IMG/VR virus record: IMGVR_UViG_3300044612_002370
Location: 1 to 44,054 of that record
Source: a virus
Reading direction: 5' to 3' (one strand)
Length of the DNA stretch: 44,054 nt
In this document: piece by piece, positions 29,673 to 37,690 of the stretch
How positions within the stretch are numbered: position 1 is the stretch's first letter
Layout: every line of letters begins with the position of its first letter
Made by a program: the position numbers and the translations under genes
Notes under the pieces: model-generated
Databases searched by the model: none
Seen by the model: the letters and a program-made list of their open reading frames with translations, nothing else
Told to the model about the DNA's origin: nothing

Positions 29673-30040
29673 CAGAAGCTCCTCTCCAGTCGCAAGAACT
29701 CGTGCTCGATCACCGCGAGGTCATCCATGATCGCGTCAACGCGCCGACGGCACCACGTCAGAAGGGCCCGCTGCATTGCTGCTTCGTGGATAAGACCTGT
29801 CCGCATCAGTTGCGGGTATCCCTCTGGGGTGTAGCCAGTGGCCCAGTGCCATTGAGTGGGGGCCACCTTGCACCAGAGCGAGAAGGCGTCCATGTTCTCG
29901 GGCCATATCCGGCAGATGGGCTCAGTAGGTTCGGGGCGATCATTGCGGGGCTGGGGCACGTAGACGATGCCTATGGCCTCGGCCGCCCGGCGCTGGCCTG
30001 CATCGTCTTGCTCCCATGTTTTGGCCGGCGCCTGGGTCAT
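29672..30040 (-). CDS. Tail assembly chaperone, T-type extension
   Basis: 122 residues (MTQAPAKTWEQDDAGQRRAA). The ATG overlaps the upstream stop (ATGA). The downstream half (DAFSLWCKVAPTQWHWATGY) is typical of the T part of lambda gpGT-like chaperones. It is in the -1 frame relative to the upstream gene and the -1 frame is open from the slippery site at 30079-30085, so a 271-residue fusion is predicted. It helps fold the tape measure and recruit tail tube subunits. Confidence 0.65.
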   Translation of the reverse strand: MTQAPAKTWEQDDAGQRRAAEAIGIVYVPQPRNDRPEPTEPICRIWPENMDAFSLWCKVAPTQWHWATGYTPEGYPQLMRTGLIHEAAMQRALLTWCRRRVDAIMDDLAVIEHEFLRLERSF

Positions 30041-30486
30041 TTGCCGATGCCATTCCCTCGCGATTTCCCTGAGGTTGACTTTTTTGCGGTTTCAGGTGCG
30101 GTTGATTCTGTCCAGGCATCAGCAATCGCCTGGGCCATCCCTGGAAATTGAATTACCTTTCTCTTTGAATCTTCGTCAAACGTCCACGGCTCCTCGTCGT
30201 AAAGCATGTCATCACCCCACCCCTGCAACACGCGATTAGCAATATGAACATAGTCAACTGATTGCACGCCCTCGGCCGCGTTGGGTGGCTCCCTGCCGTC
30301 TTCAATTGCCAGCAGTACAGCTCGATAATGCCTGATTGCTTCGTTTAGCTCTTGAATCTCCGTCTGTTCCATCCTTTCAAAAAACGCGGTAAACGTTATG
30401 TTTTGTCGCGTTCCGTCTTGCAATGTAACGTTATGCTTTACTTCCGCCCTGAATGTGTCGCCTACTTTAAGAAAATCAAAAGCCAT
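30037..30486 (-). CDS. Tail assembly chaperone, G-type
   Basis: 149 residues. MAFDFLKVGDTFRAEVKHNV is the start; the rest is acidic (FERMEQTEIQELNEAIRHYR). Position between tail tube and tape measure is the G/GT slot of lambda-like phages. Near its end the coding sequence runs GCA-AAA-AAG, an A_AAA_AAG heptamer. Frameshifted product: 136 residues from this gene, 13 linker residues, then the complete downstream product. Confidence 0.75.
   Translation of the reverse strand: MAFDFLKVGDTFRAEVKHNVTLQDGTRQNITFTAFFERMEQTEIQELNEAIRHYRAVLLAIEDGREPPNAAEGVQSVDYVHIANRVLQGWGDDMLYDEEPWTFDEDSKRKVIQFPGMAQAIADAWTESTAPETAKKSTSGKSRGNGIGK
30079..30085 (-). promoter_or_regulatory. Programmed -1 frameshift site A_AAA_AAG
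   Basis: On the minus strand the codons are GCA AAA AAG (Ala, Lys, Lys). Slipping one base back keeps the reading open through VNLREIAREWHRQ into the next gene. A_AAA_AAG is among the most efficient -1 slippery heptamers known for bacteria. No strong 3' stem could be confirmed by eye. Confidence 0.8.
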
Positions 30487-30524
30487 GAGAAAAAATCAGG
30501 GGTTAGGGTTAGCAGCTTAGGTAA

Positions 30525-31475
30525 TCAGGTCTCAACAATAGACCCTTCTTGGTTGGCAAGGTCACCAAACCGAGCTACCCATTGAATATCATAATAAGGA
30601 AGCCCCTTAACGTCAACTAACTCTACGCTAGTTAGTTGTATTCTGGGCTGGTTGAATGTCATTATGTTGCCAGCAGTGGTGCCAATCGGCAGAGTCAAAG
30701 CGCACAACGTAGAATTCTTCCGCAGTGCCGGAATGTCTAGCGTAGAGATTGCAGGCCTTGCAACCCTACACGATCCGTTAATCGCGTATTTGGTAAAGTT
30801 AATGTATGGGACACAACCAAAGTCGTCGATTAGTTCCATCGTGTTTTCTTTTACCCAAGAAAAACTGGTGAAACACAGCGGCACCGCCGTGCCTCCAACA
30901 GGCCCCAGGGTGGCGCCGCCAGGGGTTGCGGCAGCACCGTCAAAAATATTTGCATCCACCTGCGGGGGATAGGTCACGGATGCCGGGTTGGCGGCCGTCA
31001 CCGAGTCCCTATAGAGCGCCATGAATTCAGCAGTTGCCCGGAGTGGACCATTGGCCTCGGCCTCGATGGTCAACTTGTTGCAGCGGGCCCCGGCCCCCGC
31101 GTAGCGCACGCCTTCGCAATGGAACCCAACCGAGTAGGTGGTAGCAGGTGCGGGCCACGCTGGGCTGCGGGTGATGCTGGTGGCGCCGACCACTGCTTTG
31201 CCCATCCCGGCAGCCAAAGCGATTTTGTCATTGCCCGACGCTGTGCCAGGGGTGCCGCTGCCGGCCCATTCCATGGGCACCGCAAACCGCATCATTCTCA
31301 TGGTCATTGCTGACGGCTGAGGGGTCCCCGGTCGAACGCCCAGGGTTTCGCGCTCAACCGCCGAGAATTCCTGGATGGTAGGCAGGAAGTCGTAGCAACG
31401 CACGACATCCGAACCGGCCAGGGTTTCGAGGGTCCCGCTGGTGCCTTCAGGTTTGATCGTGAATAGATTGTCCAT
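30525..31475 (-). CDS. Major tail tube protein
   Basis: 316 residues (MDNLFTIKPEGTSGTLETLA). The pattern of a phage tail tube subunit is present: beta-rich, with YSVGFHCEGVRYAGAGARCN and a C-terminal Ig-like part (RIQLTSVELVDVKGLPYYDI). It sits before the chaperone pair and tape measure, which is the lambda V slot. The size allows an N-terminal tube domain plus an extra domain. Confidence 0.75.
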   Translation of the reverse strand: MDNLFTIKPEGTSGTLETLAGSDVVRCYDFLPTIQEFSAVERETLGVRPGTPQPSAMTMRMMRFAVPMEWAGSGTPGTASGNDKIALAAGMGKAVVGATSITRSPAWPAPATTYSVGFHCEGVRYAGAGARCNKLTIEAEANGPLRATAEFMALYRDSVTAANPASVTYPPQVDANIFDGAAATPGGATLGPVGGTAVPLCFTSFSWVKENTMELIDDFGCVPYINFTKYAINGSCRVARPAISTLDIPALRKNSTLCALTLPIGTTAGNIMTFNQPRIQLTSVELVDVKGLPYYDIQWVARFGDLANQEGSIVET

Positions 31476-31635
31476 CAGTCGGGGGTGGGGTGGGCGCTGG
31501 GGATGTGATCAATGGCATTTCCCGCCATTCGATCTCGTGGGGCTCTCGGTACCATTCGCCGCCGCAAGATGGCGGCTCGGGTGGTGCCGGGGGTTGGGCT
31601 GGCGGGGCTGGTGGGGCTGGTGGCTTCGGGCTCAT
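31447..31635 (-). CDS. Small proline-rich protein
   Basis: 62 residues with an N-terminal Pro/Ala repeat (PKPPAPPAPPAQPPAPPEPP), then a small part around GGEWYREPHEIEWREM. The ATG overlaps the upstream stop (ATGA), but the 3' part overlaps the tail tube start by 29 bases. Possibly a linker or a coupling frame. No function is recognised. Confidence 0.4.
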   Translation of the reverse strand: MSPKPPAPPAPPAQPPAPPEPPSCGGEWYREPHEIEWREMPLITSPAPTPPPTDGQSIHDQT

Positions 31636-32189
31636 AACCGGTTGATCTTCACGTCAGTTTGATCAGTGGCATAGGTGACATCATAAACGCATCTCATCAA
31701 AGCGGCTTGGAGGTTTGATTCGTCCGATCGACCCTTTGACTGAATCCCCCGGCACAACCCACCGAGCTTTCGAGTGCCGCTCATGACCCTGCCATGGACT
31801 GCCACGTAAAACGAATCGAGCAGCTGCCAGTTAGGGGGGTCTCCCGGTTGTCGGGGCATTGAGATGGTGACAACCACAGGCAGCGATGAGATCACCCGGC
31901 AGGTATCGCCAGGCTGATCAAGACCCTCTCCTTCCATGCCCAAATCAATTACCACCCAATCGCCGGGCCCCGCCACGCGGGAGGCATCCAGAAACAACTG
32001 TGGACGGCGGCTGCCAGGGTTGTCCACCAGCCACGGAATATCCGACTCCCCTTCGGGGGCCGCGCCCTGCAGCAGATCGGCCAGGGCAAACATGATGCGT
32101 GACCGGATCGAGAGAGACGCCAGCCACTGCGCTTCAGTCCCTGGGAACCCGCCAGCAGCGGCAATTTGATAGGCGTTGCCGATGGTCAT
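31632..32189 (-). CDS. Tail terminator-like protein with collagen-like N-terminal motif
   Basis: 185 residues. The core (RVMSGTRKLGGLCRGIQSKG, ALMRCVYDVTYATDQTDVKI) and position just before the tail tube gene fit the tail terminator (lambda gpU slot). The N-terminus AYQIAAAGGFPGTEAQWLAS carries the GTEAQWL motif usually found in collagen-like and tail-fibre proteins, which is unexpected in a terminator. Start 32189 overlaps the upstream stop. Confidence 0.5.
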   Translation of the reverse strand: MTIGNAYQIAAAGGFPGTEAQWLASLSIRSRIMFALADLLQGAAPEGESDIPWLVDNPGSRRPQLFLDASRVAGPGDWVVIDLGMEGEGLDQPGDTCRVISSLPVVVTISMPRQPGDPPNWQLLDSFYVAVHGRVMSGTRKLGGLCRGIQSKGRSDESNLQAALMRCVYDVTYATDQTDVKINRL

Positions 32190-32440
32190 GGGTTGGGAGT
32201 GCGGTCCTGCTGGGGCTCGGTTGGCCGCAAGGTTTCAGCATGCGGATCGTCGTCCAGCTTTGCCAGCAGGGTGGAACCCAGGCCGGCCGCCGCGAGCGTT
32301 CCGGAGCCGGCCGCCGTCCATCCCTGAAGGCAGTCGTCCGGGTGCAACTGGCAGACGTGGTACGCCCCCCCGGCCCCGATAAACGGAGAGGAAAAGAGGC
32401 ACAATGCAATGGCTCTGGTAATAGCGTCTCTGGCGTTCAT
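32186..32440 (-). CDS. Small membrane-associated protein, spanin/holin candidate
   Basis: 84 residues. A hydrophobic segment at residues 9-30 (RAIALCLFSSPFIGAGGAYH) is followed by a short soluble part and a Gly/Ala-rich stretch (GSGTLAAAGLGSTLLA). With one or two possible membrane segments and its place next to a coiled-coil membrane protein, a lysis role is possible. A Cys pair is present. Overlaps both neighbours. Confidence 0.4.
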   Translation of the reverse strand: MNARDAITRAIALCLFSSPFIGAGGAYHVCQLHPDDCLQGWTAAGSGTLAAAGLGSTLLAKLDDDPHAETLRPTEPQQDRTPNP

Positions 32441-32922
32441 CTCATTCCCTTCGCCAGTGCTGGGGGCATGATAAGGCCCGCCTTGCTTGAGCCATGGGGC
32501 AGCTTGTCATACAGCGCGATGCCTTGCGTCACCAACCAAATCACCACGCTTACACCGCCTGCAACTGCGGCGATCTTGATAACGATGCCATTCATATCGC
32601 TTTGCAGTTTTTCAACAGATTTTTCTAATTGCCCTGCTTCTTTCATTAATGCTTCAACAGCGCTTGAGAGTTTTATGATGTCCCTATCATGCGCATTCAT
32701 GTCTTTAACTGCGGCTTTATGGTCCGTTTGAATATCTGATATTGCTGTCTCCATCCGAGTTAGTCCTGAGCATAAGAGCTTTAGATCTCCCTGTATGGAA
32801 GTAACTTCTTGAAGCTGATCTTTAACACCGGACAATTCACCACATGCTCTATTGAGCATGTCAAACAAGCCTTTTAGGTCACTAAGCGGAACTTGTGAAA
32901 CTTGACTAAAATTTTCGCTCAC
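32437..32922 (-). CDS. Coiled-coil protein with C-terminal membrane segment, holin-like
   Basis: 161 residues from GTG 32922. Residues 10-110 form a long coiled coil (VEALMKEAGQLEKSVEKLQS). A single transmembrane segment near residues 114-140 (IKIAAVAGGVSVVIWLVTQG) is followed by a short tail. This resembles the small membrane proteins (XhlA-like) found next to holins. Its start overlaps the stop of the 40-residue gene upstream (TGTGA). A lysis role is inferred from shape and neighbours. Confidence 0.55.
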   Translation of the reverse strand: MSENFSQVSQVPLSDLKGLFDMLNRACGELSGVKDQLQEVTSIQGDLKLLCSGLTRMETAISDIQTDHKAAVKDMNAHDRDIIKLSSAVEALMKEAGQLEKSVEKLQSDMNGIVIKIAAVAGGVSVVIWLVTQGIALYDKLPHGSSKAGLIMPPALAKGMR

Positions 32923-33041
32923 AGCTCCAACCTCCCGCGCATCCAGCGACGCAGCGCCTCGGGCTTAGTTACCACCCACCACGCCACCGGGAAAAGAACT
33001 AGATGCGCCACGGTCATAATTGCAAAATCTTTTGCATCCAT
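32919..33041 (-). CDS. 40-residue membrane protein, holin candidate
   Basis: MDAKDFAIMTVAHLVLFPVA continues into a second hydrophobic stretch (AWWVV) and a strongly basic end (EALRRWMRGRLEL). One membrane segment with positive C-terminus is a common holin shape. Stop and next start overlap (TGTGA), supporting translation. Confidence 0.5.
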   Translation of the reverse strand: MDAKDFAIMTVAHLVLFPVAWWVVTKPEALRRWMRGRLEL

Positions 33042-33069
33042 GGCCAATAGCAAAGGGAGGGTGTGGCGA

Positions 33070-33168
33070 TTATAGCCTAACCATTTGGCTGTCGATGCCT
33101 GGTGGAATTACAACTTCCTGAACCATTTTCGGTGCGTTGAAGGGAGATGGAACGCAGACACGTAGCAT
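33070..33168 (-). CDS. Possible 32-residue protein
   Basis: MLRVCVPSPFNAPKMVQEVV ends in PPGIDSQMVRL and TAA. A GGAG ribosome site lies 7 bases before the ATG, at the end of the upstream fibre gene. The position in an otherwise gapless operon supports it. Function is unknown. Confidence 0.35.
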   Translation of the reverse strand: MLRVCVPSPFNAPKMVQEVVIPPGIDSQMVRL

Positions 33169-33198
33169 GTCAGTCTCCGATCAGGGGAGGGTGAGGCG

Positions 33199-34059
33199 TT
33201 AGGGGATGGCGGCAGCCAGGGCGGTCATAAGAGTGGAGACGCGAGGGCTAAGGGTTGCAAGGGTTAAAGATGAACCAATAGAGTAAAAGGCTATAGCGCA
33301 ATTCGTGGGTTGCCCAGTTGTTGGATCTCCGACTAAAATGTTAGCGTTTGCGGGACTTCCAGCAGTTTGAGTTGTGCTGTAGTTGCCACTTGAAGCGCTC
33401 CACCCGCTTACCCGCACAGTTCTGTTGGTTGACAGTTGATTGGTCCCGAAAAACCCGGTTGCAAATGGTTGTGACGCAACCGAGCCTGTACCTGTCGGGT
33501 TTACATAGGTAACGCCGTTTAGCCTAAAATTGGCGGTGCCGTTAGCATCGTGGTAAAAATAAGTATCGCCGTCGCCATTTACAATGCCAGCTGATATGCA
33601 AATGCCAGTTGTGGGGCCTGTTTCCGCTATGCTTTTCCATAACGCTAAATGCCTATTTGAATTAGTGTCTGCGTTATTGTTGCGGTTTGTGTTAATGTAT
33701 TTGTTAGTTTTGTTTGTCTTTAATCCCGTCTTCCGGTTGTAATCCCCGCTGACAAAACCAACGTTTGTCGGCGCTGCGCCCACCAGCGGCACCAGTGCTC
33801 CGGTCAACGTGCGGGCACCGGCTAAAATTGGCGCGGCTTTAATTATGCTGTTGGCCTGACTAAGAACGCCAGCGCTTGTGCCCAGATCGCCGACATTGAT
33901 TGAGTCTTGAATGAACACATCGTAAGCATCGCGCACGCCAACCTCTAAACCCAGGGTGTTGCCGGCAGCAACATCCGCTGCCACTACCCGATCAATGTAA
34001 TCTTGGACAGGGCCTATGTAGGCGTTGAATCTGCCTGTCCCTACCCAAAAAATTGCCAT
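33199..34059 (-). CDS. Putative tail fibre/appendage protein
   Basis: 286 residues from ATG 34059 (MAIFWVGTGRFNAYIGPVQD), overlapping the upstream stop (TGATG); a longer frame to 34158 is less likely. The sequence is Asn/Thr/Gly-rich (NTNRNNNADTNSNRHLALWK) and ends in AFYSIGSSLTLATLSPRVST, a C-terminal pattern common in phage and bacterial LamG-like adhesins. Located with the larger fibre gene 34736-36871. Confidence 0.6.
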   Translation of the reverse strand: MAIFWVGTGRFNAYIGPVQDYIDRVVAADVAAGNTLGLEVGVRDAYDVFIQDSINVGDLGTSAGVLSQANSIIKAAPILAGARTLTGALVPLVGAAPTNVGFVSGDYNRKTGLKTNKTNKYINTNRNNNADTNSNRHLALWKSIAETGPTTGICISAGIVNGDGDTYFYHDANGTANFRLNGVTYVNPTGTGSVASQPFATGFFGTNQLSTNRTVRVSGWSASSGNYSTTQTAGSPANANILVGDPTTGQPTNCAIAFYSIGSSLTLATLSPRVSTLMTALAAAIP

Positions 34060-34739
34060 CAGTCCGCCCTCTCCCAAGCCAGCGATTCCCGCTCCGGCGT
34101 GGCGGGGTCGTCGGCCAGGAATTGCCCATCCCCATCGCGAGCCTGCACCACGACCCACAGATTCCCAGCAGCATCAACCCATTCCTGCCCCCGTGCCGTC
34201 GCAGCCGGGCGCACGGCACCGCCCAGAGCCGCCACGAACGCTTCGGGCAGGTGCAACATCAAGGCCAGGGTGCGCACCTCCTGAAGCAGCTCAGGGCTCA
34301 CCAGCCCCCGGCGGCGCAGGGCCACCCAAGCGCTTCGGAAGTCGTCGGGGTCTGCAGCATTGGTGGCCGCTGTAAGCAGCAGGGTAGTTGGCAGGCTTAA
34401 TGCAGCCGTCAGATCCTCAGACATGGCGCCGCTCAGCAGGGTCCTGATCGCCGGATGGGCCAGCAAGGTCCGCTTAAATGTGCGCCATTCCGGCGATGGA
34501 GGCACAGGCAGGAGCGGCGCCACCGCCCAGCCCCAGCGCCACTCACCAGCCTCACGGTCAATGGTGCGGGTGTCGCTGAGGCTGTGCGTTGCCGGGTCGT
34601 ATTGAGGCGCCGTTTCACGCACGATGCGCAGCACCTCGTAGCGGGGATCGAGGCCCTCTACGGGCTCCTCATCGCGGCGGGGGTAGTTGCGGATCCGGCC
34701 GGTTTCAGTGTCAAGCAGGACGAGGTTGGGCATCATCAT
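34059..34739 (-). CDS. Accessory protein of the fibre cassette
   Basis: 226 residues. The first part (LVLLDTETGRIRNYPRRDEE) looks beta-rich, followed by helices (ALSLPTTLLLTAATNAADPD) and a basic/acidic C-terminus. Located between two fibre genes with ATGA-type overlaps at both ends. It may be a fibre chaperone or attachment protein; family unknown. Confidence 0.45.
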   Translation of the reverse strand: MMMPNLVLLDTETGRIRNYPRRDEEPVEGLDPRYEVLRIVRETAPQYDPATHSLSDTRTIDREAGEWRWGWAVAPLLPVPPSPEWRTFKRTLLAHPAIRTLLSGAMSEDLTAALSLPTTLLLTAATNAADPDDFRSAWVALRRRGLVSPELLQEVRTLALMLHLPEAFVAALGGAVRPAATARGQEWVDAAGNLWVVVQARDGDGQFLADDPATPERESLAWERAD

Positions 34740-36871
34740 GTCCTCCGCACGAACAGGTAGACCTTGAGTCCAGCCGCGGCCACCGTGCTGCCAATCTGAT
34801 CAATGTCGATTGAAATCTCGGCGTCGTCGGCCAGGCTGGTGTCCGTGATCGTTGCGGCGCTGGCGGCGGTTGTGCTGCTGGTTTCGGTGGCGTCGATGCT
34901 GAGCTTCGTACCCAGCACCGATGTTCCCGCTTCGTTGATGTCCACGATCAGCGCTGAGCCGGTCGGGGCGAGGTTGACGCTATCGCGCACCGCCAGCAAG
35001 GTGGCCGGGAATGGCATCCTGAACCGCACCTTGTTTGTGCCGGCGGTGAGCGCTGTGGTTTCATCTCCCACCGGGATCACGATCACATCGGTGTCCCGCT
35101 GGTGCGCGTGATCAGCCCGGGCCGCATTGTCGCTGGTGCCTGCCGATGCGGTGGCGGCCAAGGCTGCCGGGGCGGCGTTACTGACTTGCGTTTTCGCGGC
35201 AACATTGCCGACAATCTTGTTAATTGCCTGCAGGATTGAATCCGTTGCGGCAACAGTTCCCGCCTCAGCAACAAAGCCCGTTAAGGCCGATCCAATCGCT
35301 CGGGCAGCGGTAAAAAACAGGTTGCCGCCACTCTCGGAAAGATCACCAGTGCCCAGCGTGACAGCCCCTGTCTGCCCGTTGATTGAGTTGACGCCGGCAG
35401 TCCCTGTCGGCATTTGAACCCAATCAGCCAGCAAAGCGCCGTCATTGGCGACGATCACCCACTCGCTGGCCCCGCCATCGGTCCTAATGCACCAATCCCC
35501 ACCCTGGCCCCGGAGGGCCAGCATGGCGGCCTGGCTGCTGACCTGGCCCAGATACTGAACCAGGGCAATCGCTGGGATTTGGCTGGAGGGCAACACGCCT
35601 CCAACTAGGTCAGCCTTCGTGGCCAGGCCTGCGGTTAGCGCTGCGGGAGTTGCAAAATCACCGGTAGCGGCAGTGGCTGCCGTGCCCAGCTCAAGCCAGG
35701 TTCGCCCTGCTGCGGCATTGGCCAGCGCCAGAAATGAACGGCCATAGGCAGCAGTGCTCAGCCCCGCAATGGCGCTCAGATCGCCGTCAAGGGGCTGATA
35801 GGTGAGCGCACCATTGGCGATCGTCAGGTAGGAGGAAAGCGTCGATGCCAGTTCCGCCGGCTGCACTGCCGACGCGGCGAGGCCCCCCTGAACTGCGGTA
35901 GCGGCGCCCACGTCCCCAGGGCCCAACGTGATCACCCCCGTCTGCCCGTTGACGCTCTGCACCGGAACGATCGGCACCGGGATCTGCACCCAATTGGCCA
36001 GCAGCGCCGCGTTGTCGGCGCTCAGCACCCACATCCCGGCGGAGCTGCCATCAGTCCGCAGGCACCAGTCCCCTCGCTGCCCGGTCAGGGCCAGCATGGC
36101 GGCCTGGGAGGCAACCGCCCCCAGGTAATCGGAAATTGCTATGGCGGGAATCTGACTGCTCGGGATGACCCCGCCAACTAGATCAGCCTTCCCTGCCAGG
36201 CCCGTGGTCAGCGCCGAAGGCGTGGCAAAGTCCCCCACCGCCGCCAACGCCGCTGAGCCCAACTCAAGACTCGCGCGCCCAGTGGCAGCATTCAGCCCGG
36301 TGGCCCCGCCGGACCACTGCCCGCGCATCGAGTAGGCCGTATCCCAGTTGGTCTGGCTGGCGTTGCTCGGCAGGCTGAATCCTGACGGCAGCCCCAGGGT
36401 GAGAGTGACACCGCCGCCCGTGTTGGTACTGCTGGTAGTCCAACCGCTAGGAACCGACAGCGCAACCGACTGCACAGGGGCAACTGCCGCCGCCTCTTGC
36501 GGGGTGGTGTATCCAGGATGAGAGTCTGCTGCTGCTGCGTGCGCCGCTACTGCGGCGGCAGCCGTTCCAGCAGGGTCGCCTCCCAGCAACGCCGCCACCG
36601 CCGACAGCGGCGCATCCCCGGTATTGATCGGCCCCGCCGTGCCGGTGCCAGTGCCTGCACCAGTGGCTACAAAATAAGCGCCAACTGTATTTGATTCGGC
36701 GCCAATTGCTGTGAAAGAAGTATTACCTACGCTGATAATTTGATACGACTGCCCAACAACAAATGCCCCGGCCGTTACCGCCGCGCCGATGCGGTCCAAC
36801 ACCAGGCGGTCGCTGCCCTGGACGCTGCCCAGGTCTGGCAGTTGGGAGATCGTGATCGGCGTTTGAGTCAT
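34736..36871 (-). CDS. Tail fibre protein with repeated modules
   Basis: 711 residues. The N-terminus (ITISQLPDLGSVQGSDRLVL) is a known fibre start. Two homologous modules (about 100 residues each) share GDFATPxALTxGLAxKADLV, SSQIPAIA and SQAAMLALxGQxGDWCxRTD, each ending in NGQTGxxTLGxGD. The C-terminus (VRFRMPFPATLLAVRDSVNL, VDINEAGTSVLGTKL) looks like a jelly-roll head. It is unexpectedly located between head-tail connector and tail terminator genes. It probably forms receptor-binding side fibres. Confidence 0.75.
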   Translation of the reverse strand: MTQTPITISQLPDLGSVQGSDRLVLDRIGAAVTAGAFVVGQSYQIISVGNTSFTAIGAESNTVGAYFVATGAGTGTGTAGPINTGDAPLSAVAALLGGDPAGTAAAAVAAHAAAADSHPGYTTPQEAAAVAPVQSVALSVPSGWTTSSTNTGGGVTLTLGLPSGFSLPSNASQTNWDTAYSMRGQWSGGATGLNAATGRASLELGSAALAAVGDFATPSALTTGLAGKADLVGGVIPSSQIPAIAISDYLGAVASQAAMLALTGQRGDWCLRTDGSSAGMWVLSADNAALLANWVQIPVPIVPVQSVNGQTGVITLGPGDVGAATAVQGGLAASAVQPAELASTLSSYLTIANGALTYQPLDGDLSAIAGLSTAAYGRSFLALANAAAGRTWLELGTAATAATGDFATPAALTAGLATKADLVGGVLPSSQIPAIALVQYLGQVSSQAAMLALRGQGGDWCIRTDGGASEWVIVANDGALLADWVQMPTGTAGVNSINGQTGAVTLGTGDLSESGGNLFFTAARAIGSALTGFVAEAGTVAATDSILQAINKIVGNVAAKTQVSNAAPAALAATASAGTSDNAARADHAHQRDTDVIVIPVGDETTALTAGTNKVRFRMPFPATLLAVRDSVNLAPTGSALIVDINEAGTSVLGTKLSIDATETSSTTAASAATITDTSLADDAEISIDIDQIGSTVAAAGLKVYLFVRRT

Positions 36872-36874
36872 GGC

Positions 36875-37285
36875 TTAGAACGGCTGGGTTTGCAGCGAAC
36901 GGCCGGAGCCGGTGACCAACAACTGGCCGGAGCCGGTGCGGAGGAGGCGGGAGACTAGGGGGATGGCTATGGTGGCGGTGCGGGCTAACCTCACCATGCT
37001 CCAGCTCAGCGCCCTAGGCTCGCTGCCAGGCAGTGGCTCGGGCGCCCTTGTTGCCTTAAATGCAATGCCATCAACTACAAGCGAATGGTTATAGTCAAGA
37101 TGGCCAAATTCTGCGGTTCTGATCTTCAGCAGCCATGGGACAACCTCCACTCCATCATCAAAGACCAGCTCTTTGTTTTCCTCCAAAAAACCACGGCCAG
37201 AAACGGCGCCAGCTATTACGCTGACGCCGCCCATGAAATCCAGGGCCGCCCGATCTGCATGGGCCGATAGGCGGGCCCAGCTCAT
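36875..37285 (-). CDS. Putative head-tail joining/connector protein
   Basis: 136 residues, with VVPWLLKIRTAEFGHLDYNH and DGIAFKATRAPEPLPGSEPR. Size and position (after the capsid decoration gene) match lambda FII-type head-tail joiners. No catalytic motif. Inference mainly from synteny. Confidence 0.5.
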   Translation of the reverse strand: MSWARLSAHADRAALDFMGGVSVIAGAVSGRGFLEENKELVFDDGVEVVPWLLKIRTAEFGHLDYNHSLVVDGIAFKATRAPEPLPGSEPRALSWSMVRLARTATIAIPLVSRLLRTGSGQLLVTGSGRSLQTQPF

Positions 37286-37638
37286 CAGAAGGCGCCGTTA
37301 AGGCGGACGTTCGCCAGGGTGTCGCCAGAGGCATACGCGGTCGTCTGGGCTGGCGTGGCCGGCACAAACACGCCGATCAGAGTGTTACCACTGGCGCTGG
37401 CTGTTACGTTTTTGTTGGTGTCGTTCCAATACGCCTTCGCGCCAAGGTTAGCGGCGGCGCCAGTGGCCTTGGGTAGCTGCCATACGCCCACAAGGCTGAA
37501 TTGCCCGACCTCGCCGTTAGCCAAGGCCGCCAGCGAAACACCAAAAACAGCGCCAATCAAAGCACCAGCGCCTGACGCAACCACGTAAGGAGCGGGAAAC
37601 GGAACCGTCTTACCTTCTTGAATTTCGTTTTTAGCCAT
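37285..37638 (-). CDS. Capsid decoration-like protein (DUF2190 type)
   Basis: 117 residues, MAKNEIQEGKTVPFPAPYVV, then VGVWQLPKATGAAANLGAKA and a C-terminal VPATPAQTTAYASGDTLANV. This pattern is DUF2190, small beta-rich proteins next to the capsid gene and thought to decorate or stabilise heads. A GAGGT ribosome site lies before ATG 37638. Confidence 0.75.
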   Translation of the reverse strand: MAKNEIQEGKTVPFPAPYVVASGAGALIGAVFGVSLAALANGEVGQFSLVGVWQLPKATGAAANLGAKAYWNDTNKNVTASASGNTLIGVFVPATPAQTTAYASGDTLANVRLNGAF

Positions 37639-37690
37639 TGAATTACCTCAGGAATGGGACAAGCTGAAAGTTGTCAAAAGAAAGCATTGA

